A stretch of DNA of 64,000 nucleotides from the NCBI RefSeq assembly GCF_016834655.1, contig NZ_JAENHP010000007.1, forward strand, positions 186,001 to 250,000. The letters are read 5' to 3'. Position 1 is the first letter of the stretch, and the number at the start of each line of letters is the position of its first letter. The notes beneath the pieces were generated by a model. It was not told the DNA's origin. It saw only the letters and a list, made by a program, of their open reading frames with translations, and did not search any database. The position numbers and the translations under genes are program-made. This document shows, one piece after another, positions 33,072 through 42,024 of the stretch. The DNA comes from Paractinoplanes ovalisporus. Its GTDB lineage: Bacteria; Actinomycetota; Actinomycetes; Mycobacteriales; Micromonosporaceae.

Positions 33072-33216
33072 GCTCCGCCGGTCAGGTCCGTTCCCGGTGA
33101 CGGTCATTACAGCGGGTGGAGCTCGCCACCCCGGGCAGGCTAACGTGTCGATGTCTTTCAAACCTATGGGCTTTATGGGTTTTAACGGCTCGACGACGAC
33201 GGTGTCAGGGTGCTGA

Positions 33217-34374
33217 GTGATTGAGATCAAGGGGCTCCGGAAGACCTACCGGGCCAAGGGGCGGCGCGACCGGGAGGTCGTCGCGGTCGACGGTGTCGAT
33301 CTCACCGTCGGCGAGGGCGACGTGTTCGGCGTGCTCGGGCGTAGCGGGGCCGGCAAGAGCACGCTGCTGCGCTGCGTCAACATGCTGGAGCGGCCCGACG
33401 AGGGTTCGGTCTCGGTCGGCGGCGTGGAACTCACCGCGCTCAACCGGCGGCGGCTGCGGCTCGCCCGCCACGGAATCGGGATGATCCACCAGCACTTCGC
33501 GCTCCTGTCATCCCGTACGGTGGCCGGGAATGTCGCCTTTGCCCTGGAAGTCACGGGAGTGTCGCGGGCCGAGCGCCGCACCCGGGTGGCCGAACTGCTC
33601 GAACTCGTCGGGCTCGACGGGCGCGCCGACGCCTACCCGAGCCAGCTCTCCGGTGGGCAGAAGCAGCGCGTCGGCATCGCCCGCGCCCTCGCCGCCCGGC
33701 CGAAGGTGCTGCTGTCCGACGAGGCCACCTCGGCCCTCGACCCCGAGACGACCGACTCCATCCTGCGGCTGCTGCTCGACCTCAACCGGCGGCTCGGCCT
33801 CACGGTTCTGCTGATCACCCACGAGATGACGGTGGTCAAGCGGATCTGCCGGTCGGCCGCCGTGATGCGCGACGGGCGGTTCGTCGAGTCCGGCGCGGTC
33901 GCCGACCTGCTGCACCAGCCCGGCTCCGAGCTCGCCCGCGACCTGTTCCCGCTCGACGCTCCGGTGTCGGTGCCCGGCCAGACGGTCGTCGACGTCACGG
34001 TGGGTGGTGAGGACGCCGACGTGCCCCTGCTATCCGAGGTCTCCCGGCGGCTCGACATCGACGTCCAGGTGCTGGCCGGCTCGGTCGAGACGCTGGCCGC
34101 GGGGCGGGCCGGGCGCTGGCGGCTCGCCTTGCCGGGCGACGGCGCCGCCGCCATCCACTACCTGCGCTCGCGGGGCGCTTCCGTCAGCACGCCCCCCGTC
34201 GACTCGCTTTCGGCCGGCTCGCCTGCCGCTGGCTCGTTCTCGGCCGGCTCGCCTGCCGCCGGCTCGTTCTCGGCCGGATCGCCTGCCGCTGGCTCGTTCT
34301 CGGCCGGATCGCCTGCCGCCGGCTCGTTCTCAGCCGGCTCGCCGGCCGTCAGCACGCCCGAGGAGCCGTCGTGA
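33217..34374 (+). CDS. metN: Methionine ABC importer ATP-binding protein MetN with repeat tail
   Basis: 385 residues. Walker A GRSGAGKST, signature LSGGQKQR, Walker B KVLLSDEATSALDP, then a NIL regulatory domain (about 250-325) that senses cytoplasmic methionine. After residue about 330 comes an unusual tail of a 10-residue repeat (SAGSPAAGSF, nearly five copies) from a 30-bp array. GTG start with AGGG seven bases upstream. The GTGA overlap couples it to metI. The 145-bp upstream gap has an AAACCTAT...ATGGGTTT hairpin (33160-33182); I see no SAM riboswitch. Confidence 0.93.
   Translation: MIEIKGLRKTYRAKGRRDREVVAVDGVDLTVGEGDVFGVLGRSGAGKSTLLRCVNMLERPDEGSVSVGGVELTALNRRRLRLARHGIGMIHQHFALLSSRTVAGNVAFALEVTGVSRAERRTRVAELLELVGLDGRADAYPSQLSGGQKQRVGIARALAARPKVLLSDEATSALDPETTDSILRLLLDLNRRLGLTVLLITHEMTVVKRICRSAAVMRDGRFVESGAVADLLHQPGSELARDLFPLDAPVSVPGQTVVDVTVGGEDADVPLLSEVSRRLDIDVQVLAGSVETLAAGRAGRWRLALPGDGAAAIHYLRSRGASVSTPPVDSLSAGSPAAGSFSAGSPAAGSFSAGSPAAGSFSAGSPAAGSFSAGSPAVSTPEEPS
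34210..34350. repeat. 30-bp coding tandem array in metN
   Basis: Units at 34210, 34240, 34270 and 34300 (partial at 34330) of the form TCGGCCGGCTCGCCTGCCGC followed by TGGCTCGTTC, differing at a few third positions. In frame, they encode SAGSPAAGSF. The array ends 20 bp before the metN stop. Confidence 0.92.
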
Positions 34375-35027
34375 CCTGGTCCGAACTGTCCGAGCTGCTG
34401 GCCGTCGGACTGCGTGAGACGGCCTGGATGGTCGGGGTCTCCACGGTGCTGACCGCGGTCGGTGGCCTGTTGCTGGGCGTGCTGCTCGTGCTGACCGCGC
34501 CCGGCGGACTGCTGGCGGCGCCGGTCGTGTCGTCGGTGCTCGGCTTTGTCGTGAACGTGGCCCGCTCGCTGCCGTTCATCATCCTGCTGGTCGCCGTCAT
34601 CCCGTTCACCCGGGCCGTGGTCGGCACCACCATCGGCACCGACGCCGCGATCGTTCCCCTGACCATCGGGGCGATCCCGTTCTTCGCCCGCATCGTCGAG
34701 GCCGCGCTGCGTGAGGTCCCGCCCGACGTGGTCGCCGCGGCCACCGCGATGGGCGCCACCCGCAGCCAGATCGTCGGCAAGGTGCTGCTGCGCGAGGCCC
34801 GCCCCGGCCTCGTCGCGGGCCTGACCATCACCGTGATCGCGCTGGTCGGCTATTCGGCCATGGCCGGTGTGGTCGGCGGCGGCGGTCTCGGTGACCTGGC
34901 CATCCGGTACGGCTACCAGCGCTTCGAGACCGAGGTCATGGTGGCCACGGTCGTGGCGCTCATCGCGTTCGTCCAACTCGTCCAGATGGCGGGCGACCTC
35001 CTTGTCCGCCGGCTGTCCCACAAGTAG
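34371..35027 (+). CDS. metI: Methionine ABC importer permease MetI
   Basis: 218 residues, five or so membrane spans. The MetI/BinPD pattern is clear: NVARSLPFIILLVAVIPFTR, the EAA loop ALREVPPDVVAAATAMGA, and VGGGGLGDLAIRYGYQRF. The GTG overlaps the metN stop (GTGA). Its TAG stop is the first triplet of a 23-bp tandem array. Works with MetN and MetQ to import methionine. Confidence 0.93.
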   Translation: MTWSELSELLAVGLRETAWMVGVSTVLTAVGGLLLGVLLVLTAPGGLLAAPVVSSVLGFVVNVARSLPFIILLVAVIPFTRAVVGTTIGTDAAIVPLTIGAIPFFARIVEAALREVPPDVVAAATAMGATRSQIVGKVLLREARPGLVAGLTITVIALVGYSAMAGVVGGGGLGDLAIRYGYQRFETEVMVATVVALIAFVQLVQMAGDLLVRRLSHK

Positions 35028-35093
35028 CCCTCGGCTGCTTCCTTCAGTAGCCCTCGGCTACTCCCTTCAGTAGCCCTCGGCTACTCCCTTCAG
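35025..35093. repeat. 23-bp tandem array beginning at the metI stop codon
   Basis: Three 23-bp units at 35025, 35048 and 35071, each opening TAGCCCTCGGCT; units 2 and 3 are identical. Unit 1 opens with the metI stop codon. A fourth unit is reduced to TAAG next to the metQ ribosome site. The array fills the metI-metQ gap. Confidence 0.92.
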
Positions 35094-35112
35094 TAAGAAG
35101 AAAGGTCCGACC

Positions 35113-35931
35113 ATGCGCCGCTCACTCGCCGCAGTCGTCACGTCCGCCGCCCTCCTCCTGGGGATCGCGGCGTGCGGTGGCAATGACAGCGAGGCCGCAT
35201 CCTCCAGCGACACGCTGAAGGTCGGGGTCAGCCCCGTGCCGCACGGTGAAATCCTCAAGTACGTCGCCGACAACCTGGCCTCGGCCGAGGGGCTGAAGCT
35301 CGACATCGTCGAGTTCAACGACTACATCCAGCCCAACGTCGCCCTGCAGGAGAAGCAGCTCGACGCCAACTACTTCCAGCACATCCCCTACCTCGACGAG
35401 GAAGTGGCGGCCAAGGGCTACAAGTTCACCGCCCTGAAGCCGGTGCACATCGAGCCGCTCGGCGTCTATTCGAAGACGGTCAAAAACCTCGCCGATGTGC
35501 CCAGCGGTGGCGTGGTCGGCATCCCGAACGACCCGTCCAACTCGGGCCGCGCGCTCAGCCTGCTCGCCGCCAACGGGCTGCTCACGCTGAAGGACGGCGT
35601 CGGGGTCAAGGCCACCGAGAAGGACATCACGGCCAACCCGAAGAATCTGAAGTTCAAGGCCCTGGAGGCGGCCCAGCTGCCGCGCAGCCTCGAGGACACG
35701 GCCCTCTCGGTGATCAACGGCAACTACGCGATCGAGACCGGGCTCAAGCCGGCCACCGACGCGCTCGCCTTGGAGAAGGGCGAAGACAACCCGTACGCGA
35801 ACCTGGTCGTGGTCCGAACCGGCGACGAGACCGACGAGCGGGTCGTGAAGCTGGAGAAGCTGCTGCACTCCGACGAGGTCAAGAAGTTCATCACGGACAA
35901 GTACCAGGGGTCGGTGCTGCCCGCTTTCTAG
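35113..35931 (+). CDS. metQ: Methionine-binding lipoprotein MetQ (NlpA family)
   Basis: 272 residues. Signal peptide with lipobox (LLGIAACG, Cys at about 21), then the NlpA fold: LKVGVSPVPHGEIL, VEFNDYIQPNVALQEKQLD, ANYFQHIPYLDEE. AAGAAAGG precedes the ATG. Last gene of metNIQ; the 3' end overlaps the convergent gene by four bases. Confidence 0.94.
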   Translation: MRRSLAAVVTSAALLLGIAACGGNDSEAASSSDTLKVGVSPVPHGEILKYVADNLASAEGLKLDIVEFNDYIQPNVALQEKQLDANYFQHIPYLDEEVAAKGYKFTALKPVHIEPLGVYSKTVKNLADVPSGGVVGIPNDPSNSGRALSLLAANGLLTLKDGVGVKATEKDITANPKNLKFKALEAAQLPRSLEDTALSVINGNYAIETGLKPATDALALEKGEDNPYANLVVVRTGDETDERVVKLEKLLHSDEVKKFITDKYQGSVLPAF

Positions 35932-36512
35932 AACGGACCGGGACCTGGGCCGGGGCCGTTGTGGTGGCCGAACAGGGCGTCGAAGATGACCATGCCGCCC
36001 AGCGCACCCGCCCCGGCCCCGAGCGCGGTCTTCCACCACGGCCGCGAGTAATAGCCGGCCGGGGCGCGCGAGTCGCCCGGGAAGTAGTACGGCGTCTGCG
36101 GACCGGCCTGGGGCGCGGCCTGATAGGTCTGCCCCTGGACGGTTACAGACCCGGGCGCGGTGATCTCGGGGCCCGGGTCGAGGCCCATCGCGGTGCGGGC
36201 CGTACGCACATAGGCCAGCCCTTCCAGAGCCGTCTCGCGGGCCAGCCCGAACTGCACCACGGTGTCCGCCCGGTCGAGCTGGCCGCCCGCCGCGTGGTAG
36301 CGCTCGGCCGCGTCGGCCAGAGCCTGCCGGGCGGCCGGGTCGTCGCTCTGCAACGTCATCAGCTGGCCGCCCAGCCGTTCGTACCAGCGCTGGGCCTCGG
36401 CCCGAGCGTCGGCCAGGGCCTGATCCGGGCGTACGCCGGTGGGCCCGCGCAGCCCGGCCATCAGGGCAAGCGCCCCGGCGCCGAGCATCAGCACCAGCAG
36501 AAGAAGTGTCAT
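35928..36512 (-). CDS. Membrane-anchored hypothetical protein
   Basis: 194 residues. One N-terminal membrane helix or uncleaved signal (LLLLVLMLGAGALALMAGL), a helical middle (about 30-110) with Ala/Asp/Glu-rich heptads, then a Pro/Tyr-rich part and a second short hydrophobic helix (TALGAGAGALGGMVIFDALF) before a Gly-Pro tail. Resembles unnamed actinobacterial membrane proteins. Function unknown. Confidence 0.65.
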   Translation of the reverse strand: MTLLLLVLMLGAGALALMAGLRGPTGVRPDQALADARAEAQRWYERLGGQLMTLQSDDPAARQALADAAERYHAAGGQLDRADTVVQFGLARETALEGLAYVRTARTAMGLDPGPEITAPGSVTVQGQTYQAAPQAGPQTPYYFPGDSRAPAGYYSRPWWKTALGAGAGALGGMVIFDALFGHHNGPGPGPGPF

Positions 36513-36585
36513 GGCCCGACGTTAGGGTCGCGTCCTGTGGCCCGCTCCGCCGTGAGCTGTGTCCCCGCTTGGAACCCCGCCGCCA

Positions 36586-36925
36586 TCTGTGCGCGGTGCG
36601 CTCACCTTGGGGCGCTCGTCTTTATGCGGTGTGCTCACGACCGCGTGTCGCTTGTTTGTGCGCGGTGCGCGCGCAGTTTGGGGCGCTCGTCTGTGTGCGG
36701 AGTGCTCACCATGGCGTGTTGTTCGTTTGTGCGCGGTGCGCTCACGACCGTGCGCTGTTCGTTTGTGCGCGGTGCGCTCACGACCGTGCGCTGTTCGTCT
36801 TGCGCGGTGCGTTCACCTTCGCGCGCCGCACCTGTGCGCGGTGCGCTCACCTTGGGGAGCTGGCCTTGCGCGGGGCGCTCACGATCGCGGGCGCTCACCT
36901 TTGCGCGGTGCCCAATCTTTTCGTG
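36586..36925. repeat. Degenerate 36-bp tandem array, about ten copies
   Basis: The core TGCGCGGTGCGCTCAC recurs about every 36 bp (32-38) across 340 bp; two adjacent units near 36735-36806 are identical (TGTGCGCGGTGCGCTCACGA then CCGTGCGCTGTTCGTT). The core is partly self-complementary (GTGNGC..GCNCAC). It fills the 500-bp gap between two divergent genes. Because the unit is a multiple of three, several frames stay open, but I find no credible gene here. Confidence 0.88.
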
Positions 36926-37009
36926 GCCGTTCTTTTGCGGCGCTTGGTGGGATGACCTGAACGGTATGGGCCGGAATCGTTGCGGGTCGGGTCGACCGTA
37001 CGGTGCACT

Positions 37010-39832
37010 GTGGACGTGATCCGACTTGGTGCGGCTCTGCTTGCCGCGAGCCTGATCGTCTCGCCCGCCCTGGCCTCTCCCGCTGTCGCCGCGCCGGGAT
37101 CGCCGTCACCGGCCGCCGCGCCGGGATCGGCCGCCGGGCCGGGATCATCGTCGCGGGCCGCCGCGCCGGGATCGCCGGCATCGGCCGCGGGGGCGGGGTC
37201 GACTCGGGAGTTCGGGAACGGGCCGGAGCGCAACGAGGTCGCCGCCTCCGCGCCTGCGGCGTCGCTTGCTGCGTTGCCGGGGGCGCCGGCCTGGAAGCCG
37301 TCGTGGCGGGGCTATCCGCGACAGCACGAGCTGCGCGTCTACCCGGAGAACCCGGAAGACCGCGCGATCAAGCTGGGCCTCGTCCCGTACCACGGAATTG
37401 CCCCGAAGTTGAACGCTCTGCAGGCGGCCTCGAAGCGGGTCTCGGCCGAAGTCGTCGGCAGCTCGGCGCTGGGCCGCGACCTCTATCTGGTCACCGTGAC
37501 CGCGCCCGAGACGGCTGCCGAGTCGGCCCGGCAGGACCGCTGGCGCGCGCTCATCGAGGACAACCCGCGGGCGGCGGCCAAGGACCGGGAACTCGCGCGC
37601 GGCTACAAGACGCCGGTGTGGATCAACGCGAACATCCACGGCGACGAGTGGGAGGGCACCGACGGCGCGCTGCGGGTCATCGAGCGGCTCGCCACGGCCG
37701 GTGACGCTGCCACGGCCGCGTTCCTCCGGCGTACGCGGGTGTTTGTGACCGTCACCAACAACCCCGACGGGCGGATCGCGGGCACCCGGGCGAACGGCGC
37801 CGGGTTCGACATCAACCGTGACCACGCCACGAGTTCGCAGCCGGAGTCACGGGCCGTACGGGATGTACTGATCGCGACGCAGCCCCTGGTCATGCTGGAC
37901 GAGCACGGTTACACCGGGACCACGCTGATCGAACCGGCGACGCCGCCGCACGGGCAGAACTACGAGTACGACCTCTACATCAAGCATGCGCTGCCCAACG
38001 CGCTCGGCATGGAGGCGGCGATCCAGCGGCTCGGGCACGCCGAGACGCAGCACGCCGACATCCCGTTCCGCGACTACGCGCCGGGTGACTGGGACGACTG
38101 GCCGCCGATCTTCACGCCGATGTACGCGATGTACCACGGCGCGATCGGGCACACCGTCGAGATCCCGCTGCGGGTCAACCGGGGTGACTACACCTCGTTG
38201 CCGGTCGAGGAACTGCGGCGACGCTCCGGAATCAACACCGATGTCGTTTCCGCGACGATCGAGGCGACCCTGACGTACGCCGACACGCACCGCTCGGCTC
38301 TGCTGGCCGACCAGATCGAGCAGTTCCGGCGGGGCTGGGCCGGGGAGCCGGCGGTCACCGTGCCGGACGGGTACGTCGACGGCTACGGCCCCGAGGACCG
38401 CTACTCTACGTTCTTCCCACGGGCGTACGTGATCCCGGCCGGCACCCCCGCCGCGGCCCGCCTCGTTGATCACCTGGTCGCCCACGACGTCCGGGTGGAA
38501 CGTGCCCGCCATGCGTTTGCGCTGAACGGCCGGCGGTACGACGCCGGCACCTATCTGGTCGACATGCATCAGCCGAAGCGGGGACTGGCCAACGTCCTGC
38601 TCGAGGCCGGGCGCGACATTTCGGACCTGGTCCCGCAGATGTACGACATCAGTGGGTGGAGTCACGGCCTTCTGTGGGGCGCGCGGGTGGACATCAGCCG
38701 GTACGCTGCCCCTCGCGTGTCTTCCGCGCCGGTGGCCGCCGCCACGGCCACCGGCGCGGTCACCACGGGTAAGGGCCGAGACCTGGCCCTCACGCTCCGC
38801 GACGGCGCGGATGTGCAGGCCGTGAACGCGCTCCTCGACCTCGGCGTGAAGCCCACGTTCGCCGGCGCCTCGACCGTGATCGTCCCCGCCTCGGCGCGCC
38901 CGCATGCTCTCCAGGTGGCGGACCAGTTCGGTGTCACCTTCACCGCCGCCCCGCGCGCTGCCGGTCCGCCCACCGGCAGCGCTCCCGCCGCGAGCGCCGC
39001 TGTCGCTGATGGGCGTGGCGCGGGTGCGGCTGCCGTCGGTGGATCCGCCGAGGGTGGTGCTGGCGCTCTCGCACCGGGCGCGCCGGTCGCGGGTGGCGCT
39101 GTTGCTGATGGGCGTGGCGTGGGTGGCGTTGGCGCTCTTGCACCCAGCGCGCCCGTCGCGGGTGCCGGGCGTGCTTTCGCGGCGGGCGTGCCTGTCGCCA
39201 AGCCTGTGCTGGCCGCGGCCGTCGCCGCCGATGAGCTGTTCGTGTTGCGCGAGATGGGCTTCGACGTCCGTACGGTCTCGACCGCCACCCTCAACGCGGG
39301 CGCCTCACTGTCGGGGGTCGACACGCTGGTGGTGTCGTCGGGCCTGAACTACGCCCAGCTGAACGCGACCGGTAAGGCCACCATCGACGCGTTCCTGGCG
39401 GGCGGCGGTGGCGTCGTGACCCGAGGTGCGACCGGCGCGGCCTTCAACACCGCGACCGGCCTGCTGAACGCGACCGCGGTCGCCGGGCGCGGCGACGCCA
39501 ACGGTGTCGTCGCCGTCAGCAACACCGGCCCGGTCGTCGGCGCGGGTTCGCTGCCGCACTCGTTCGTCTACTCGCCGCTGTGGTTCACCGGCACCAGCTT
39601 CACGGTCGAACAGCGTTACGCCGCGACGTCGCCCCTCGTGGCCGGGCACTGGCTGCCGTCGGCTCCCGGCGTCGGCGGTCCGGCGCAGGCCGCGGGCCAG
39701 GCGTCGGTGGTCTCCGGCACCACCGCCACCGGCGGCCGCGCGGTCCTGTTCGGCACCGAACCGCTGTTCCGGGCCCACCCCAAGGGCCTGTACGCCCAGT
39801 TCGCCCGCGCCCTGTTCTGGACCTCCGCCTGA
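37010..39832 (+). CDS. Secreted M14-family zinc carboxypeptidase
   Basis: 940 residues from GTG 37010 (GTG 37016 also possible). A signal peptide (VIRLGAALLAASLIVSPALA) precedes a Pro/Ala/Gly/Ser linker of about 60 residues. The catalytic domain has the HxxE zinc motif in NIHGDEWEG (His210, Glu213), NNPDGR, and FDINRDHATSSQPE. A later domain (from about 590) contains Ala/Gly repeats of the type ALAPGAPVAGGAVADGRG and a C-terminal alpha/beta part (VAADELFVLREMGFDVRTV...). It probably releases residues from extracellular peptides. No strong ribosome site seen, so the start is approximate. Confidence 0.83.
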   Translation: MDVIRLGAALLAASLIVSPALASPAVAAPGSPSPAAAPGSAAGPGSSSRAAAPGSPASAAGAGSTREFGNGPERNEVAASAPAASLAALPGAPAWKPSWRGYPRQHELRVYPENPEDRAIKLGLVPYHGIAPKLNALQAASKRVSAEVVGSSALGRDLYLVTVTAPETAAESARQDRWRALIEDNPRAAAKDRELARGYKTPVWINANIHGDEWEGTDGALRVIERLATAGDAATAAFLRRTRVFVTVTNNPDGRIAGTRANGAGFDINRDHATSSQPESRAVRDVLIATQPLVMLDEHGYTGTTLIEPATPPHGQNYEYDLYIKHALPNALGMEAAIQRLGHAETQHADIPFRDYAPGDWDDWPPIFTPMYAMYHGAIGHTVEIPLRVNRGDYTSLPVEELRRRSGINTDVVSATIEATLTYADTHRSALLADQIEQFRRGWAGEPAVTVPDGYVDGYGPEDRYSTFFPRAYVIPAGTPAAARLVDHLVAHDVRVERARHAFALNGRRYDAGTYLVDMHQPKRGLANVLLEAGRDISDLVPQMYDISGWSHGLLWGARVDISRYAAPRVSSAPVAAATATGAVTTGKGRDLALTLRDGADVQAVNALLDLGVKPTFAGASTVIVPASARPHALQVADQFGVTFTAAPRAAGPPTGSAPAASAAVADGRGAGAAAVGGSAEGGAGALAPGAPVAGGAVADGRGVGGVGALAPSAPVAGAGRAFAAGVPVAKPVLAAAVAADELFVLREMGFDVRTVSTATLNAGASLSGVDTLVVSSGLNYAQLNATGKATIDAFLAGGGGVVTRGATGAAFNTATGLLNATAVAGRGDANGVVAVSNTGPVVGAGSLPHSFVYSPLWFTGTSFTVEQRYAATSPLVAGHWLPSAPGVGGPAQAAGQASVVSGTTATGGRAVLFGTEPLFRAHPKGLYAQFARALFWTSA

Positions 39833-40007
39833 CCGCCACCACGCCCGGCTCGCTCCTCGTGGCCGGCACTTCGCAGCGCAACCGCCGTGATCCGGCCGGG
39901 CGGCACCCGGCAAGTCTGAGCCTGACCTGCGCGATCTGGCCGTCGCGGGAGCCTGCGTCGGCGTTAATCGGGAGCATGGGCGGGGGAGTGATCAGTAGGG
40001 TGCCGGG

Positions 40008-41420
40008 ATGCGTTCCCTGCTGCCTCGGTCCTCGCCGGTTGCGTCCGGAGTCAGCTCACGGGCGGTCGCGGCCGTGCTCGACCGGCTCGAAGCGGCATCG
40101 GTCGAGTGCCACTCGATCATGGTCGTGCGCCACGGTCACGTCGTCGCTGAGGGTTGGTGGGCGCCCTATTCCGCCGTACGGCCGCACCTGCTCTATTCGC
40201 TGACGAAATCGTTCACGTCGGTGGCGGTGGGACTGGCGGTCGGCGACGGGCTGCTCTCGCCGGACGACCGGGTGGTCGACGTCCTGCCCGACCACGTTCC
40301 GGCCGGCCTGCCGGAGCAGGGCCGCGACATCACCGTTCACCACCTGCTGTCGATGACGGCCGGGCACGACACCGACAGCCTCGCCGAGGCCTGGCAGCGG
40401 GAACCGGACGACCTCGTACGGGGCTTCCTGCGCGTGCCTTTTCCGTACGCCGTGGGAACGCGGCACGCCTACGACAACGCGACCACCTACGTCCTGGCCC
40501 GGATGGTCGAACGGGTCACCGGCCGTGGCCTGCCGGAACTGCTCAACGAGCGCCTGTTCCGGCCGATGGGCATCGACCACGCCGAGTGGGACCGGGTGGC
40601 GAGCGGGGCCGCGTTCGGGTTCCACGGGCTGCACCTGACGACCGAGGCCGTGGCCGCCTTCGGGGAACTGCTGCTGCGTGAGGGCCGCTGGGGCGACCGC
40701 CAACTGGTCGCACCCGAGTGGGTGCGGCTCGCGACCCGCCGGCACATCGGCACCGGGCCCGCGGAGGTCAGCGGCGGCGATCCCGAATGGCTCCACGGGT
40801 ACGGCTACCAGATCTGGATGTCGCGGCACGGCTACTTCGGCAGCGGCGCCTTCGGTCAGCTCTGCATCGTCGTCCCCGAGCACGATCTGGTCACCGCGTT
40901 CACCTGCGCCGCGACTCAGGAGCAGCCGATTTTCGACGCGCTGTGGGAGTGCCTGCTGCCCAGCCTCGACCAACCCGCGAGCGCGCGCGACGACGAGCTG
41001 CTCGCCGACCGGCTGCGTCAACTGTCGTTACCGCCGGTGCCGGGCACGGCCGACCGGCGCGCCGTCGAAGCGGAACTCGACGCCGAGGCCACTGTGCTGC
41101 CCGGCGGAACCACGGTGACCGTCGACCCGGTGGACGGCGGCTGGACGCTGCGCCTCGGGCCGTCGCTCACCATCGAGGCCGGTCACGGCGAATGGCGGGA
41201 AGGCGCCCCGCTCGGCCGCCCGGTCGTCGCTTCCGGCGCCTGGCAGGGTGACACGTTCGTCGCCGACATCTGTGTCATCACGACGCCCCACCGCGTCCGG
41301 CTGACCGTCGGCGCCACCACCCGGACCGCCGTGGCGACGTGGAACATCGAGCCGCTGACCAAGCCCGACCTGACGCTGCATCTGCGCGCGCCGCTGATGA
41401 CCCGCCCCGACGTGGCGTAG
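40008..41420 (+). CDS. Beta-lactamase-family serine hydrolase
   Basis: 470 residues. Class C/esterase-like: SxxK motif SLTKS (about 64-68), YxN-type YDNATT (about 155), and a C-terminal beta-barrel domain (about 350-465). No signal peptide, so cytoplasmic. This family covers esterases, amidases and D-peptidases rather than antibiotic resistance in most cases. Its TAG stop opens a 57-bp repeat. Confidence 0.84.
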   Translation: MRSLLPRSSPVASGVSSRAVAAVLDRLEAASVECHSIMVVRHGHVVAEGWWAPYSAVRPHLLYSLTKSFTSVAVGLAVGDGLLSPDDRVVDVLPDHVPAGLPEQGRDITVHHLLSMTAGHDTDSLAEAWQREPDDLVRGFLRVPFPYAVGTRHAYDNATTYVLARMVERVTGRGLPELLNERLFRPMGIDHAEWDRVASGAAFGFHGLHLTTEAVAAFGELLLREGRWGDRQLVAPEWVRLATRRHIGTGPAEVSGGDPEWLHGYGYQIWMSRHGYFGSGAFGQLCIVVPEHDLVTAFTCAATQEQPIFDALWECLLPSLDQPASARDDELLADRLRQLSLPPVPGTADRRAVEAELDAEATVLPGGTTVTVDPVDGGWTLRLGPSLTIEAGHGEWREGAPLGRPVVASGAWQGDTFVADICVITTPHRVRLTVGATTRTAVATWNIEPLTKPDLTLHLRAPLMTRPDVA

Positions 41421-41575
41421 ACCCGCGCTCCCGCCGCCGCGCCAGCCGGCCTCGCCGTGCCCGGCCGCTTCGTGAGGCCGCGCGCCCACGCCGCCGCGCC
41501 AGCCGGCCTCGCCGCGCACTGCCGTTTCGCGAGGCCGCGCGCCCACGCCGCTTCGCCAGCCGGGCCTGCCGCCTC
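41418..41575. repeat. 57-bp tandem array after a serine hydrolase stop codon
   Basis: Copies at about 41421-41477 and 41478-41534 and a partial third to 41575. The common core is CGCCGCGCCAGCCGGCCTCG. The unit phase can be drawn from the stop codon: GCGTAGACCCGCGCTCCCGC at the gene end matches GTGAGGCCGCGCGCCCACGC at the next copy. Confidence 0.85.
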
Positions 41576-41590
41576 CCTGGCCGAGCGTTT

Positions 41591-41998
41591 TCACGGCCGC
41601 AGCACTCCCGTAAGCGGGTCGTACGGCAGGTCGCGGTGCTGGCGGGGCTTTCCGGTGATTCCGCGTACGTCGGTGGTCAGCCGGCCCGCCACGACGTCGT
41701 CGGAGGTGGTGACCGTGCGCCACAGGTCGTCGTCGCGCAGGATCAGCACCGCGCCGGTGAAGTCGCCGGTGGGCGAGACGATCGAGTAGCGCGGCCCGGC
41801 CGGCGGCGTGATGTCGAGGCCGCCGTCGGTGCGGATCGTGGTGGTGACGACCAAGTTCTCCTCGGCGTCGCGGATCGGGGCGGGCTGCCCGGCCCGGTAC
41901 GGCCTGCGGCCGCTGCCCTGCACGTCCTGACCGTTGTAGAACGTGCGGCCCTGCTTGTCGACCCAGAAGTGCGGCACGGTCGCCTTGGCCGCGCCCAT
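41591..41998 (-). CDS. Hypothetical protein after MFS transporter
   Basis: 135 residues from ATG 41998. The N-terminus (VPHFWVDKQGRTFYNGQDVQ) and beta-rich body (TIRTDGGLDITPPAGPRYSI, TGAVLILRDDDLWRTVT) suggest a small soluble beta protein. The ATG lies 27 bp past the MFS stop, with AGGGAG rather far upstream, so the true start may differ. Same strand as the MFS gene, possibly one operon. Family not recognised. Confidence 0.55.
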   Translation of the reverse strand: MGAAKATVPHFWVDKQGRTFYNGQDVQGSGRRPYRAGQPAPIRDAEENLVVTTTIRTDGGLDITPPAGPRYSIVSPTGDFTGAVLILRDDDLWRTVTTSDDVVAGRLTTDVRGITGKPRQHRDLPYDPLTGVLRP

Positions 41999-42024
41999 CG
42001 TGGGGCGTCGACCATCTGAGCTCC

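Noticed and set aside
33072..33216. SAM or S-box riboswitch upstream of metN
   Set aside because: Only a simple short hairpin is visible; none of the conserved SAM-riboswitch core could be recognised.
36506..36955. Cys-rich plus-strand frame with CARCAH repeats
   Set aside because: It is the translation of the 36-bp array; all frames in both strands stay open because the unit is a multiple of three. No start signal and no known metal-binding family.
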